64,000 nucleotides of DNA, from assembly GCA_900767675.1 (NCBI GenBank), contig CAAFZX010000014.1, positions 1 through 64,000 on the forward strand. Reading direction: 5' to 3'. Under the pieces are notes generated by a model. That model had not been told where the DNA came from. It worked only from the letters and a program-made list of their open reading frames with translations, and made no database searches. Of the stretch, positions 43,597 through 50,414 are shown piece by piece. Position 1 is the first letter of the stretch; each line of letters starts with the position of its first letter. Position numbers and translations under genes: made by a program. This stretch comes from an uncultured Collinsella sp. GTDB lineage: Bacteria > Actinomycetota > Coriobacteriia > Coriobacteriales > Coriobacteriaceae.

Positions 43597-43716
43597 GAGA
43601 TTCCTTTCTAACGGCTTGAGAGTTAACCGTAAGAAACTTATCATGGGCGTGTTAGCCAAGGCACACAATTGGGCCAGGCGTGGACGTTTTCGCAAATGAA
43701 GGGGACGCTTTTGAAA

Positions 43717-44715
43717 ATGCGGCGGGCGGCAACCGATATAACCGAGCTCTACGCACCGCAATTTGAGCAGTTTGGCCTGCAGCTTTCCGGCAAGGGCACC
43801 GTCTTTACCGGTGAGGTGGCAAACGATCGGGCACACGGACGCGCATGGATCATGCCCCTCTCCCCCACCTGCATCGTCATGGAGCATTTCATTACCCCGA
43901 CGCACGATATGTACCTGGCCGAATACACACCCGAACCGTATGCATGCGTGAGCGAAGTCAGCGCGCCCACGCTCATGTGCATGCCCGAGGCTGGCATAAC
44001 GCCTGCGAACCTTAAACCCTTGCATGGACCGTGGCCAAACAATGCCGTGTGCAGCTTTATCCAAGATAGCTGCGGCGAAGAACTAAGCCCGCTGTTTGCA
44101 GGACAGCTTTATCACTCGCGCTCGGTGCTCTTTTTGCCTGGATATTTTGACGAACTGGAGCACCGCTATCCCACCGAGTTCGCAGGGGTCTTTGAGGCGT
44201 TTGCCGAGCCATGGCACGAGGAAGCGACGTCCGCCATCTGCCACACGTTGCGCAGGATTAACGAGGACCGCGCCCGCACCGCAGGCGGACACGTCTATAT
44301 GCAGGGCATCGTAGAGACCATGGTCGCGGAGCTCGCCTGTTCGCGCGCGGCCCACAAGCAGGCGCGGCAGGCGGCAGACACACGCGCCAGCGTGACCATT
44401 GCCGAAGAAGCAACGGCAATGATTGAGCGCACGCTCGACAAAGGCAGACGCGTGGGTATCAACGAGGTGGCCGAGAGGCTCTACACAAGCCGCTCCAAAC
44501 TATGCGCCACCTTTAAGGCCCAAACTGGCGAGTCCCTGGGCGCCTACATCCGCAGACGCCGTATGGAGCGAGCACAGGACCTTTTGGCCGACAGCTCGCT
44601 AACGATAGCGCAGGTTGCAGAGCGTCTAGGCTACCCTCAGCAGGCCGCCTTCGCCCAAGCCTTCAAGCAACACACCGGCACCACCCCCACCGCCTGGCGC
44701 TCCCAACATATATAA
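43717..44715 (+). CDS. AraC-family transcriptional regulator
   Basis: A 332-residue regulator with an uncharacterised N-terminal sensing half and a C-terminal AraC double helix-turn-helix (INEVAERLYTSRSKLCATFKAQTGESLGAYIRRRRMERAQDLLADSSLTIAQVAERLGYPQQAAFAQAFKQHTGTTPTAW). The start is uncertain: ATG 43717 and TTG 43711 both sit behind AAGGGGA, and longer starts at 43669 or 43696 exist. It is divergent from the ABC pair and likely controls it, as AraC-type regulators (for example YbtA) do for transporter operons. Confidence 0.88.
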   Translation: MRRAATDITELYAPQFEQFGLQLSGKGTVFTGEVANDRAHGRAWIMPLSPTCIVMEHFITPTHDMYLAEYTPEPYACVSEVSAPTLMCMPEAGITPANLKPLHGPWPNNAVCSFIQDSCGEELSPLFAGQLYHSRSVLFLPGYFDELEHRYPTEFAGVFEAFAEPWHEEATSAICHTLRRINEDRARTAGGHVYMQGIVETMVAELACSRAAHKQARQAADTRASVTIAEEATAMIERTLDKGRRVGINEVAERLYTSRSKLCATFKAQTGESLGAYIRRRRMERAQDLLADSSLTIAQVAERLGYPQQAAFAQAFKQHTGTTPTAWRSQHI

Positions 44716-44717
44716 AG

Positions 44718-44746
44718 AATGAAGGCGCCAACGGCGCCCTCATTCA
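44718..44746 (+). terminator. Hairpin after the AraC gene
   Basis: GAATGAAGGCGCC (44718-44730) pairs, with one mismatch, with GGCGCCCTCATTC (44734-44746), directly after the stop codon. No T-run follows, so it is a weak terminator at best. Confidence 0.5.
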
Positions 44747-44791
44747 CCAAATTCAATCCAGCCCACCTGACCCGAACGGCCGAGTCGTCAC

Positions 44792-44927
44792 GGAACCGAG
44801 GGGCCGGGCGCAGGGCCTTGCCTCTCAATGAGTTCCGCACGAACAGGAGGCGCCAGTGGCGCCTCCGTCGTGAGTCAGGACTGTCCGAAATTGAGAGGCA
44901 AGGCCCTGCGCCCGGCCCCTCGGTTCC
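44792..44927 (-). ncRNA. Structured 3' element, copy 2 (38-bp outer stem, conserved core)
   Basis: A perfect 38-bp inverted repeat (44792-44829 with 44890-44927) encloses a 60-nt core. Read on the minus strand (the gatB strand) the core starts TTCGGACAGTCCTG, has an inner hairpin GGAGGCGCC-ACT-GGCGCCTCC, and ends TCGTGCGGAACTC. The two flanking 13-mers match copy 1 at 25261-25394 exactly, while stem sequences differ. It begins 3 bp after the gatB stop, in the same relation to its gene as copy 1. No homologous protein or known riboswitch is suggested; the Collinsella-1 RNA motif is a model worth comparing. Confidence 0.7.
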
Positions 44928-44930
44928 CGT

Positions 44931-46607
44931 TTACGAGAGCGACGTTCTCAGCAACTCGTTGAAGAGCTTCGGGTTGCCCTTGCCGCGGCTCGCCTTCATG
45001 CACTGGCCCACCAAAAAGCCGATGACCTTCTGGTTGCCGTCGCGATACTGCTGCGCCTGCTCGGCACAGTTTGCCAGCACCTCGTCTACGATGGGCTGCA
45101 GCGCGCCGGCATCGCTCACCTGACGCATGCCGCGCTCGTCGACGATCTTGTTGGGGTCGTCGCCGGTCTGCGCCATGGCCTCAAAGACCTCGTGCGCCTG
45201 GTTGGAGCTGATGGCATCGGTCGCGAGCAGCTTGGCAAGCGCCGCCACCTGAGCCGGCGCGATACCGGACTCAGTCAACAACACACCCGCGCCCTTAAGG
45301 TAGGCGATCATCTCGTTGACCAGCAGGTTCGCGACCGTCTGGGCCTCCTTGCCAGCCATGCCGGCAGCAGCGGCCTCAAAGAACTCGGCAAACTCCGGGT
45401 CGCCGGCGATCTGCTCGGCATCGGCCGCCTTAATGCCAAAATCGGCCTCAAAGCGGGCACGCTTGGCATCGGGCAGCTCGGGGATCTCGCCGCGGCAGCG
45501 GTCGATGAACTCGTCATCCAAATCGAACGGCGCCAGATCAGGATCGGGGAACAGACGATAGTCGTCGGCCGTCTCCTTCACGCGCATGACCACGGTGCGC
45601 TTGCGGCTGGGCTCCCAGTGGCGGGTCTCCTGGTAGATGATGCCGCCCTCCTCGAGCACCTCGGCCTGACGGCAGATCTCGTAGGCGAGGCCGTCGTGCA
45701 GGCTCTTGAACGAGTTGAGGTTCTTGAGCTCGGTCTTGGTACCCAGCTTGGTGGACCCACGGCGACGCAGGCTCACGTTGCCGTCGCAGCGCATGGAGCC
45801 CTTCTCCATCGAGCAGTCGGAAATACCCAGCGTCACAAAGATGCGACGGAGCTTTTCCATAAACAGGCGCGCCTCCTCGGGCGTGCGCAGGTCGGGCTCG
45901 GTGACGAGCTCGATAAGCGGCGTGCCGCAGCGGTTGTAGTCGACGAGCGACTCGGCCGCGGCGGTAATGCGGCCCTCGGCACCGCCCACGTGTACCATCT
46001 TGGCGGCGTCCTCCTCCATGTGGATGCGCAGGATGCGGATGGGTACCGTGTAGGAACCGTCCTCGCGACGCTCGGGCATCTGTAGGTTGGAGGCATCGTA
46101 GCTGGCCAGATGACCGGCGCGCTGATTGCCCTCGCGCATCGTGGAGGACATGGACGTGGACAGGCCCTCGGCGTTGGCCGAGGCGCTCGCCAGGCTCTGG
46201 GCCTCGGCCTCGCCAAACGCGCAGTCGGGGCGCTCGGCGGCACCGCGACCGGTCACGTCCAGATCCAGGTGGCCGTACATGGCAAAGGCGACCGGACCCT
46301 GTGTGGTCTGGAAGTTCTTGGCCATATCGGGATAGAAATAGTGCTTGCGGTAGAACATCGAGTGGCGCTGGATCTCGCAGTTGGTGGCGAGACCCGCCTT
46401 GACGATGCTCTCGATGGCGCGCTTGTTGGGCACCGGCAGGGCGCCGGGCAGGCCCAGGCACACCGGACACACGTTGGCGTTGGGCTCATCATCGTGGCTG
46501 AGCTTGCAGTTGCAGAACATCTTGGTATCGAGTGCGGTGAGCTCGGTATGGATTTCCAGGCCGATCACGGCCTCCCAATCCTGCAGGACCTCGGAAAGCT
46601 CCTTCAT
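44931..46607 (-). CDS. gatB: Aspartyl/glutamyl-tRNA amidotransferase subunit B
   Basis: GatB is the kinase/amidase scaffold subunit that converts Glu-tRNA-Gln or Asp-tRNA-Asn. The N terminus AVIGLEIHTELTALDTKMFCNC, Zn motif CPVCLGLPGALPVPN, and RIHMEEDAAKM are typical; the YqeY-like tail is present. At 558 residues it is about 80 longer than usual. Most of the excess is a 70-residue insert (about 117-187, RGAAERPDCAFGEAEAQSLAS...) between the DLDLDVTG strand and the RIHMEEDA loop. The ATG overlaps the gatA stop by one base, so gatCAB is coupled. Confidence 0.95.
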   Translation of the reverse strand: MKELSEVLQDWEAVIGLEIHTELTALDTKMFCNCKLSHDDEPNANVCPVCLGLPGALPVPNKRAIESIVKAGLATNCEIQRHSMFYRKHYFYPDMAKNFQTTQGPVAFAMYGHLDLDVTGRGAAERPDCAFGEAEAQSLASASANAEGLSTSMSSTMREGNQRAGHLASYDASNLQMPERREDGSYTVPIRILRIHMEEDAAKMVHVGGAEGRITAAAESLVDYNRCGTPLIELVTEPDLRTPEEARLFMEKLRRIFVTLGISDCSMEKGSMRCDGNVSLRRRGSTKLGTKTELKNLNSFKSLHDGLAYEICRQAEVLEEGGIIYQETRHWEPSRKRTVVMRVKETADDYRLFPDPDLAPFDLDDEFIDRCRGEIPELPDAKRARFEADFGIKAADAEQIAGDPEFAEFFEAAAAGMAGKEAQTVANLLVNEMIAYLKGAGVLLTESGIAPAQVAALAKLLATDAISSNQAHEVFEAMAQTGDDPNKIVDERGMRQVSDAGALQPIVDEVLANCAEQAQQYRDGNQKVIGFLVGQCMKASRGKGNPKLFNELLRTSLS

Positions 46608-48121
46608 TACAGCTCGCCTCCCTTCCCGGCAAAATCGGGCGCGACGGAAAGCGCGGGCGCACCCGTGGCGGCATCGGCAAAGCCGCGCTCCAGGGCGCGG
46701 GCAAACGTGAGCAGCTGACGGTCCTTAAAGGCAGGTCCCACCAGCTGGGCAGAAACGGGCAGGTGGCTGTCCTCGCCCAGGCCCAGCGGCACCGAGATGC
46801 CGCCGTTGCCGCAAATGTTGAGCGAGATGGTGTACAGGTCGGAGAGGTACATCTGCGTGGGGTCGCTGATCTCGCCAAACTTAAAGGCCGTGCGCGGCGA
46901 GGCGGGCATGAGGATGGTGTCCACCTTGGCATACGCGGCGTCGTAGTCCTGCGTGATGAGCGTGCGAGCCTTCTGCGCGGCATAGTAGTACTTGTCGTAC
47001 ACGCCCGAGCTCAGCAGGTAGGCGCCGAGCATCTGACGGCGCTTGGCCTCGGCACCAAAACCGTGGGCGCGGCTGAGCGAGCTCTGGTCGGACAGGTTGG
47101 CGCAGCCCTCCTCCTGGTAGCCGTAGCGAATGCCATCGAAGCGGGCCAGGTTGGAGAACGCCTCGGCAGGGCCGATGACGTAGTAGGCGGCGATAGCGGC
47201 ATCCAGGTGCGGCAGGTCAACCTCCACGAGCTCGGCGCCCTGGGCCTCGAGCTCACGGGCGGCGCGCTCAACGGCGGCCTTGACCTCGGGCGTCAAGCCC
47301 TCGGCCTCCATAAACGCGGGGATGATGCCCATGCGCTTTCCCTCGATGCTGTCGTTGAGGTGCTCGGTAAAGTCGACGGCGCAATCCTGGCTGGTGCAGT
47401 CGTACGGATCGTGGCCCGCGCCGGTAAGCGCGTTCATGGCCAGCGCGACATCCTCGACCGTGCGGCCAAAGGGGCCCACCTGGTCGAGCGACGAGCCAAA
47501 GGCAACCACGCCGTAACGGCTCACGGCGCCATACGTGGGCTTAAGGCCCACCACGCCGCACAGCGCCGCCGGCTGGCGAATGGAGCCGCCGGTGTCCGAG
47601 CCCAGCGAGAGCGCGACCTCACCCGCGGCAACGGCGGCAGCGGAGCCGCCCGAAGAACCGCCGGGCACGCGCTCGGTATCCCAGGGGTTGTTGGTGCGGT
47701 GGAACGCCGAGCTCTCGGTGGAGCTGCCAAAGGCAAACTCGTCCATGTTGGCCTTGCCCATGGGCAGGCAGCCGGCGTCGAGCATGCGCTGGACGCAGGT
47801 GGCGGTGTAAACGCTCTGGTAGTTCTCGAGCATACGGGAAGCGCAGGTGGTGCGCGTGCCCACGAGGTTCATGTTGTCCTTGATGGCCAGCGGCACGCCC
47901 GCAAGCGGGGGCAGCGGCTTGCCCGCGGCACGGTCGGCATCCACGCGCGCGGCGGCCTCGAGCGCAAGCTCGGGCGCCACCTGCAGGAATGCCTGGACCC
48001 CGCCCTCGCGCGCCTCGATGGCGGCGAGGGAGGCCTGGGCCACCTCGGTAGCGGTAAAGTCGCCGGCGGCAACGCCGGCGGCGAGCTGGGCGGCGGTAAG
48101 GGAATCGAAGCTCTGCGCCAT
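46607..48121 (-). CDS. gatA: Aspartyl/glutamyl-tRNA amidotransferase subunit A
   Basis: The 504-residue amidase hydrolyses glutamine for the GatCAB reaction. The Ser-cisSer-Lys triad is complete: Lys81 in LAIKDNMN, Ser156 in GGSSGGSAAAVAAG and Ser180 in SDTGGSIRQPA. The C-terminal substrate loop (LLTFARALERGF) is present. It overlaps both neighbours by one base (TAATG junctions), so the operon is gatC-gatA-gatB with tight coupling. Confidence 0.97.
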   Translation of the reverse strand: MAQSFDSLTAAQLAAGVAAGDFTATEVAQASLAAIEAREGGVQAFLQVAPELALEAAARVDADRAAGKPLPPLAGVPLAIKDNMNLVGTRTTCASRMLENYQSVYTATCVQRMLDAGCLPMGKANMDEFAFGSSTESSAFHRTNNPWDTERVPGGSSGGSAAAVAAGEVALSLGSDTGGSIRQPAALCGVVGLKPTYGAVSRYGVVAFGSSLDQVGPFGRTVEDVALAMNALTGAGHDPYDCTSQDCAVDFTEHLNDSIEGKRMGIIPAFMEAEGLTPEVKAAVERAARELEAQGAELVEVDLPHLDAAIAAYYVIGPAEAFSNLARFDGIRYGYQEEGCANLSDQSSLSRAHGFGAEAKRRQMLGAYLLSSGVYDKYYYAAQKARTLITQDYDAAYAKVDTILMPASPRTAFKFGEISDPTQMYLSDLYTISLNICGNGGISVPLGLGEDSHLPVSAQLVGPAFKDRQLLTFARALERGFADAATGAPALSVAPDFAGKGGEL

Positions 48122-48432
48122 TACTCGCTCTCCCCCTCTCCCAAAATGGACGGCACGCGGAAGTAGCGGTCGCGCGCGCTGCCGGCGTTTTCGAGCGCGA
48201 CGTCGAGCGGCAGGTCGCGCTCGGGCTCGCGCAGGTCATCGCCCATCACGTTGGACAAGCTTCCGATGGGATGGAACGTGGGCTCCACGTCGGGTAAGTC
48301 ATATTGCAAGACGGGCTCGAGCATCTGGACGGCGTCGTTCATATAGGACGTCATCTGGGTGAGCTCGTCATCGGTCAGTGCGATCTTTGCGTACTCGGCG
48401 ATGCCGCGCACGTCTTTCTCGCTGAGTGCCAT
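48121..48432 (-). CDS. gatC: Aspartyl/glutamyl-tRNA amidotransferase subunit C
   Basis: The 103-residue GatC stabilises the GatA-GatB complex. Sequence MALSEKDVRGIAEYAKIALTDDEL and the C-terminal ARDRYFRVPSILGEGE are typical. AAGGGAG precedes the ATG at 48432; the frame to 48450 adds no homologous residues. First gene of the operon; its promoter must lie within 48433-48757. Confidence 0.94.
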   Translation of the reverse strand: MALSEKDVRGIAEYAKIALTDDELTQMTSYMNDAVQMLEPVLQYDLPDVEPTFHPIGSLSNVMGDDLREPERDLPLDVALENAGSARDRYFRVPSILGEGESE

Positions 48433-48567
48433 AGGCGCTCCCTTCCGCATAACAGATAAACCGCTCTAGTATACAAGGCAACGCCACTTGGAGCAGGTGC
48501 TTTACCCAAATGCAGCGAAAACGTAACGAGGGCGGTGGATTGGCAGGCTGCGGGCTGGCGGCTCTGC

Positions 48568-48630
48568 AGCGAAAACCGCGCCGTCCGTAGCGAAAACCGT
48601 ACCGTCCATAGCGAAACCGTCCCGCCCGCA
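48568..48630. repeat. Three tandem 21-bp repeats
   Basis: Units starting AGCGAAAACCG at 48568, 48589 and 48610 (the third lacks one A) each continue with C/T-rich CCGTCC-type sequence. Further AACGAAAACC fragments follow at 48629. The array directly precedes the family B palindrome and may be a binding site or a slippage-prone spacer. Confidence 0.6.
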
Positions 48631-48633
48631 ACG

Positions 48634-48699
48634 AAAACCATCACAACATTCGACGCTATTCGTCAAAATCGAGATTTTCATCGAATGTTGTGATGGTTT
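48634..48699. repeat. Family B palindromic repeat, copy 1
   Basis: AAACCATCACAACATTCGA and its complement TCGAATGTTGTGATGGTTT bound a 66-bp palindromic element with a short loop containing AAAATCGAGATTTT. The same arms recur at 58794-58858 and 62908-62968. Confidence 0.85.
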
Positions 48700-48710
48700 G
48701 GAAGTCCCGG

Positions 48711-48743
48711 CCACCACAAAGGTGCCTGTCCCCATTGCGGTGG
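48711..48743. repeat. Family A hairpin, copy 2
   Basis: CCACCACAAAGG (48711-48722) pairs with the imperfect right arm ATTGCGGTGG. It lies 15 bp past the sortase stop and may act as its terminator. It adjoins a family B palindrome, as at 58.7 kb. Confidence 0.7.
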
Positions 48744-48757
48744 TTCTGGAGAATGTC

Positions 48758-49696
48758 TTATGCCGAGGCCTTGGCCTTGCGGTGCTTGAGGACCGCGTGG
48801 ATCACGATGTCCAGCAGCAACAACACAATGGCCACGACCACGATGAGCACGGCAAACTCACGCTTGCCCCAGTGGCGGCCGACCAGCGACTTTTGCTTGT
48901 CGACGTCCTTCTTGTTGTACTTGGTGCGCACGCAATGCACCAGCAGGCGGTGGTCGTTCACGCCGTAGGGCGTGCAGGTGACGAGCGTCACCTTGTCGGC
49001 GCCGGGCTCGATAGTCAGCGACTCCATCTCCTCGGGCAGCACGACCTCGGAGTCCACCATCTTGTAGGCGAGCGTCTTGTTCATGGTGTGCAGCAGTACC
49101 AGGTCGCCGGGCTCCAGCGAGTGGATGTCGTCGAACATGCTCAGGTTGCGCATGCCCGAGTGCGCGGTGAGCACGCAATGCGTCGAGGTGCCGCCCACCG
49201 GCAGGCTCGTGCCCTCCAGGTGGCCGACGCCCGCCATGAGGACTTCTTCGCTCGTGCCGTGGTAGATGGGCATGCTCACGTCGATGGAGGGGATCTCGAC
49301 CCAGCTCATCATGGGGTCGCGGTCAAAGATGAGCTGCTGGGCGTAGGGCTCAATCTGGTCGGCGGGGAGCTCGGTGGCCTCGCCCGCCAGCTGCTCGTTA
49401 AAGGAGCGAGCCTGGAGCAGGATGCGCTCGCGCTCCTCGGCGGACAGCGCGTCCACGGTGCTGGACACGGTACTGATCTGGTTAAACACGCCCGAGGCCT
49501 CGAGCCGGTCCAAGATCCACGGCCAGGTCATAAGACCCACGCCAATAAGGATTATGACGATGGTGATGAGCCGGTCGGCCCAGCGCGGCAGTCGCTTGCG
49601 ACGGCGCTTAGGTTTTGGTTGAGGTTTGGGCTGAGGGCTTGAGCCGCCATTGGCCGCGGCGTTATTGCTCTTCATATGTTTGGCGCCCTGCACCAT
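48758..49696 (-). CDS. srtC: Class C (pilin) sortase
   Basis: This membrane enzyme polymerises pilins. The 312 residues comprise a Pro/Lys-rich cytosolic start, a signal-anchor at 41-60, the lid (IFDRDPMMSW, with the DPx motif at 127), catalytic His179 (TAHSGM), Cys241 and Arg250 (TLVTCTPYGVNDHRLLVHC), and a C-terminal membrane segment, the class C topology. GGAG precedes the ATG at 49696; an internal ATG at 49675 has no ribosome site. It is downstream of the three pilin genes but separated from them by terminators, with a TTGTCTAAACAA palindrome 27 bp upstream that also occurs before the pilin operon. Confidence 0.95.
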   Translation of the reverse strand: MVQGAKHMKSNNAAANGGSSPQPKPQPKPKRRRKRLPRWADRLITIVIILIGVGLMTWPWILDRLEASGVFNQISTVSSTVDALSAEERERILLQARSFNEQLAGEATELPADQIEPYAQQLIFDRDPMMSWVEIPSIDVSMPIYHGTSEEVLMAGVGHLEGTSLPVGGTSTHCVLTAHSGMRNLSMFDDIHSLEPGDLVLLHTMNKTLAYKMVDSEVVLPEEMESLTIEPGADKVTLVTCTPYGVNDHRLLVHCVRTKYNKKDVDKQKSLVGRHWGKREFAVLIVVVAIVLLLLDIVIHAVLKHRKAKASA

Positions 49697-49722
49697 CGCC
49701 GGTCACTCCTCTACAGCTCAAG

Positions 49723-49734
49723 TTGTCTAAACAA
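49723..49734. promoter_or_regulatory. TTGTYTAAACAA palindrome upstream of srtC
   Basis: TTGTCTAAACAA, 26 bp before the srtC start, next to an AT-rich ATAATA (minus strand TATTAT, a possible -10). The perfect version TTGTTTAAACAA occurs at 57377-57388 in front of the pilin operon. A shared regulator of pilus genes is possible. Confidence 0.45.
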
Positions 49735-49827
49735 ATAATAGCCGATTAGCGAGCTTCCGCGCCGGACAACGCAGCCTGGCAGCATTGCGCAGCGCAAGTA
49801 TGGGCCCGCATTTGCGTTTTAAAAATG

Positions 49828-49853
49828 TCCCGAATCGGCGGGGCGATTCGGGA
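49828..49853 (-). terminator. Hairpin terminator upstream of srtC
   Basis: TCCCGAATCG (49828-49837) pairs perfectly with CGATTCGGGA (49844-49853); the minus strand continues CATTTTTAAAA. It would stop transcription coming from the pilin genes before srtC. Confidence 0.7.
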
Positions 49854-49956
49854 TACAATAGCTACAGGAAACGACGCACCCCGCGTAAGTACTTAGGAGC
49901 GCGGGCGACCAGTTTCCGACGTTGTTAAATGCCCGGGCCTCTAACCCCGGGCATTC
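49854..49956. other. Candidate small RNA region between terminators
   Basis: A 100-bp stretch with no gene. On the plus strand it contains TACAAT, then nested stems (GGAAAC/GTTTCC around CCCGCG/CGCGGG) and ends in a terminator-like hairpin (AATGCCCGGG/CCCGGGCATT, 49928-49955) followed by CTTATTTG. This has the layout of a small structured RNA on the plus strand, or of a 3' UTR for the small gene on the minus strand. Expression is unknown. Confidence 0.35.
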
Positions 49957-50109
49957 TTATTTGCGCTTGTTACGGCGCAAATGCCTTCTACCGTCCGCAC
50001 CGCGCGTGCGCCTACGGACCTTAAACCGAACCTCATACGAGTCAAGAAACGCGATGACGAACGTGCCCACCGCCGCGAGGGCGGCGAGCGCGTTAAGGAA
50101 TTTCAGCAT
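49957..50109 (-). CDS. 50-residue membrane microprotein in the pilus locus
   Basis: Starts MLKFLNALAALAAVGTFVIAFLDS and ends in a strongly basic tail (RFKVRRRTRGADGRRHLRRNKRK). A GGAGG site stands 7 nt before the ATG at 50109. It has one membrane helix (about residues 5-23) and a positively charged cytosolic end. It lies on the same strand as the pilins and sortase. The longer frame to 50388 is unsupported. It could be a pilus assembly helper or holin-like peptide; no homology is recognised. Confidence 0.6.
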   Translation of the reverse strand: MLKFLNALAALAAVGTFVIAFLDSYEVRFKVRRRTRGADGRRHLRRNKRK

Positions 50110-50275
50110 TTGGGGACCTCCGATCGAGTCGTCGGCCGCCCGCGCACGGGATGCGTCACAAGGCCATTTTACTGCGAGTGCATGCACCCGCAGCTGGTAA
50201 ACGCAATAATTGCAAACATCTGTTCGATATTCATACGCTTGATCCATCGGGCAATGGAGCCTGGCTGCGTTGTCC

Positions 50276-50314
50276 AAAAAGAACGGGGCAGACTCCAGTG
50301 CGGAGTCTGCCCCG
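50276..50314 (-). terminator. Terminator of the pilin operon
   Basis: GGGGCAGACTCC (50285-50296) pairs with GGAGTCTGCCCC (50302-50313). The minus-strand read gives GTTCTTTTTGG. It lies about 100 bp after the major pilin stop. Confidence 0.85.
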
Positions 50315-50414
50315 AAAAGAGAATGGCAAAGCAAGAATGTAGATGGACGAGAAAAGTGTCCGCAAGTCTCATGGCCATCACATCCCACCTGCCAAGGGGA
50401 TGGGTGAGCGAGCG

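Larger units (their letters stand above)
48433..48757. other. Intergenic region made of repeats
   Basis: No gene is seen between gatC and the sortase gene stop. The space holds a three-unit 21-bp tandem repeat, one family B palindrome and one family A hairpin, listed separately. Confidence 0.55.

Noticed and set aside
43597..44064. Extension of the first ABC gene to 764 residues
   Set aside because: It overlaps the AraC gene, and the ATG at 43596 has a good ribosome site and begins the family homology.
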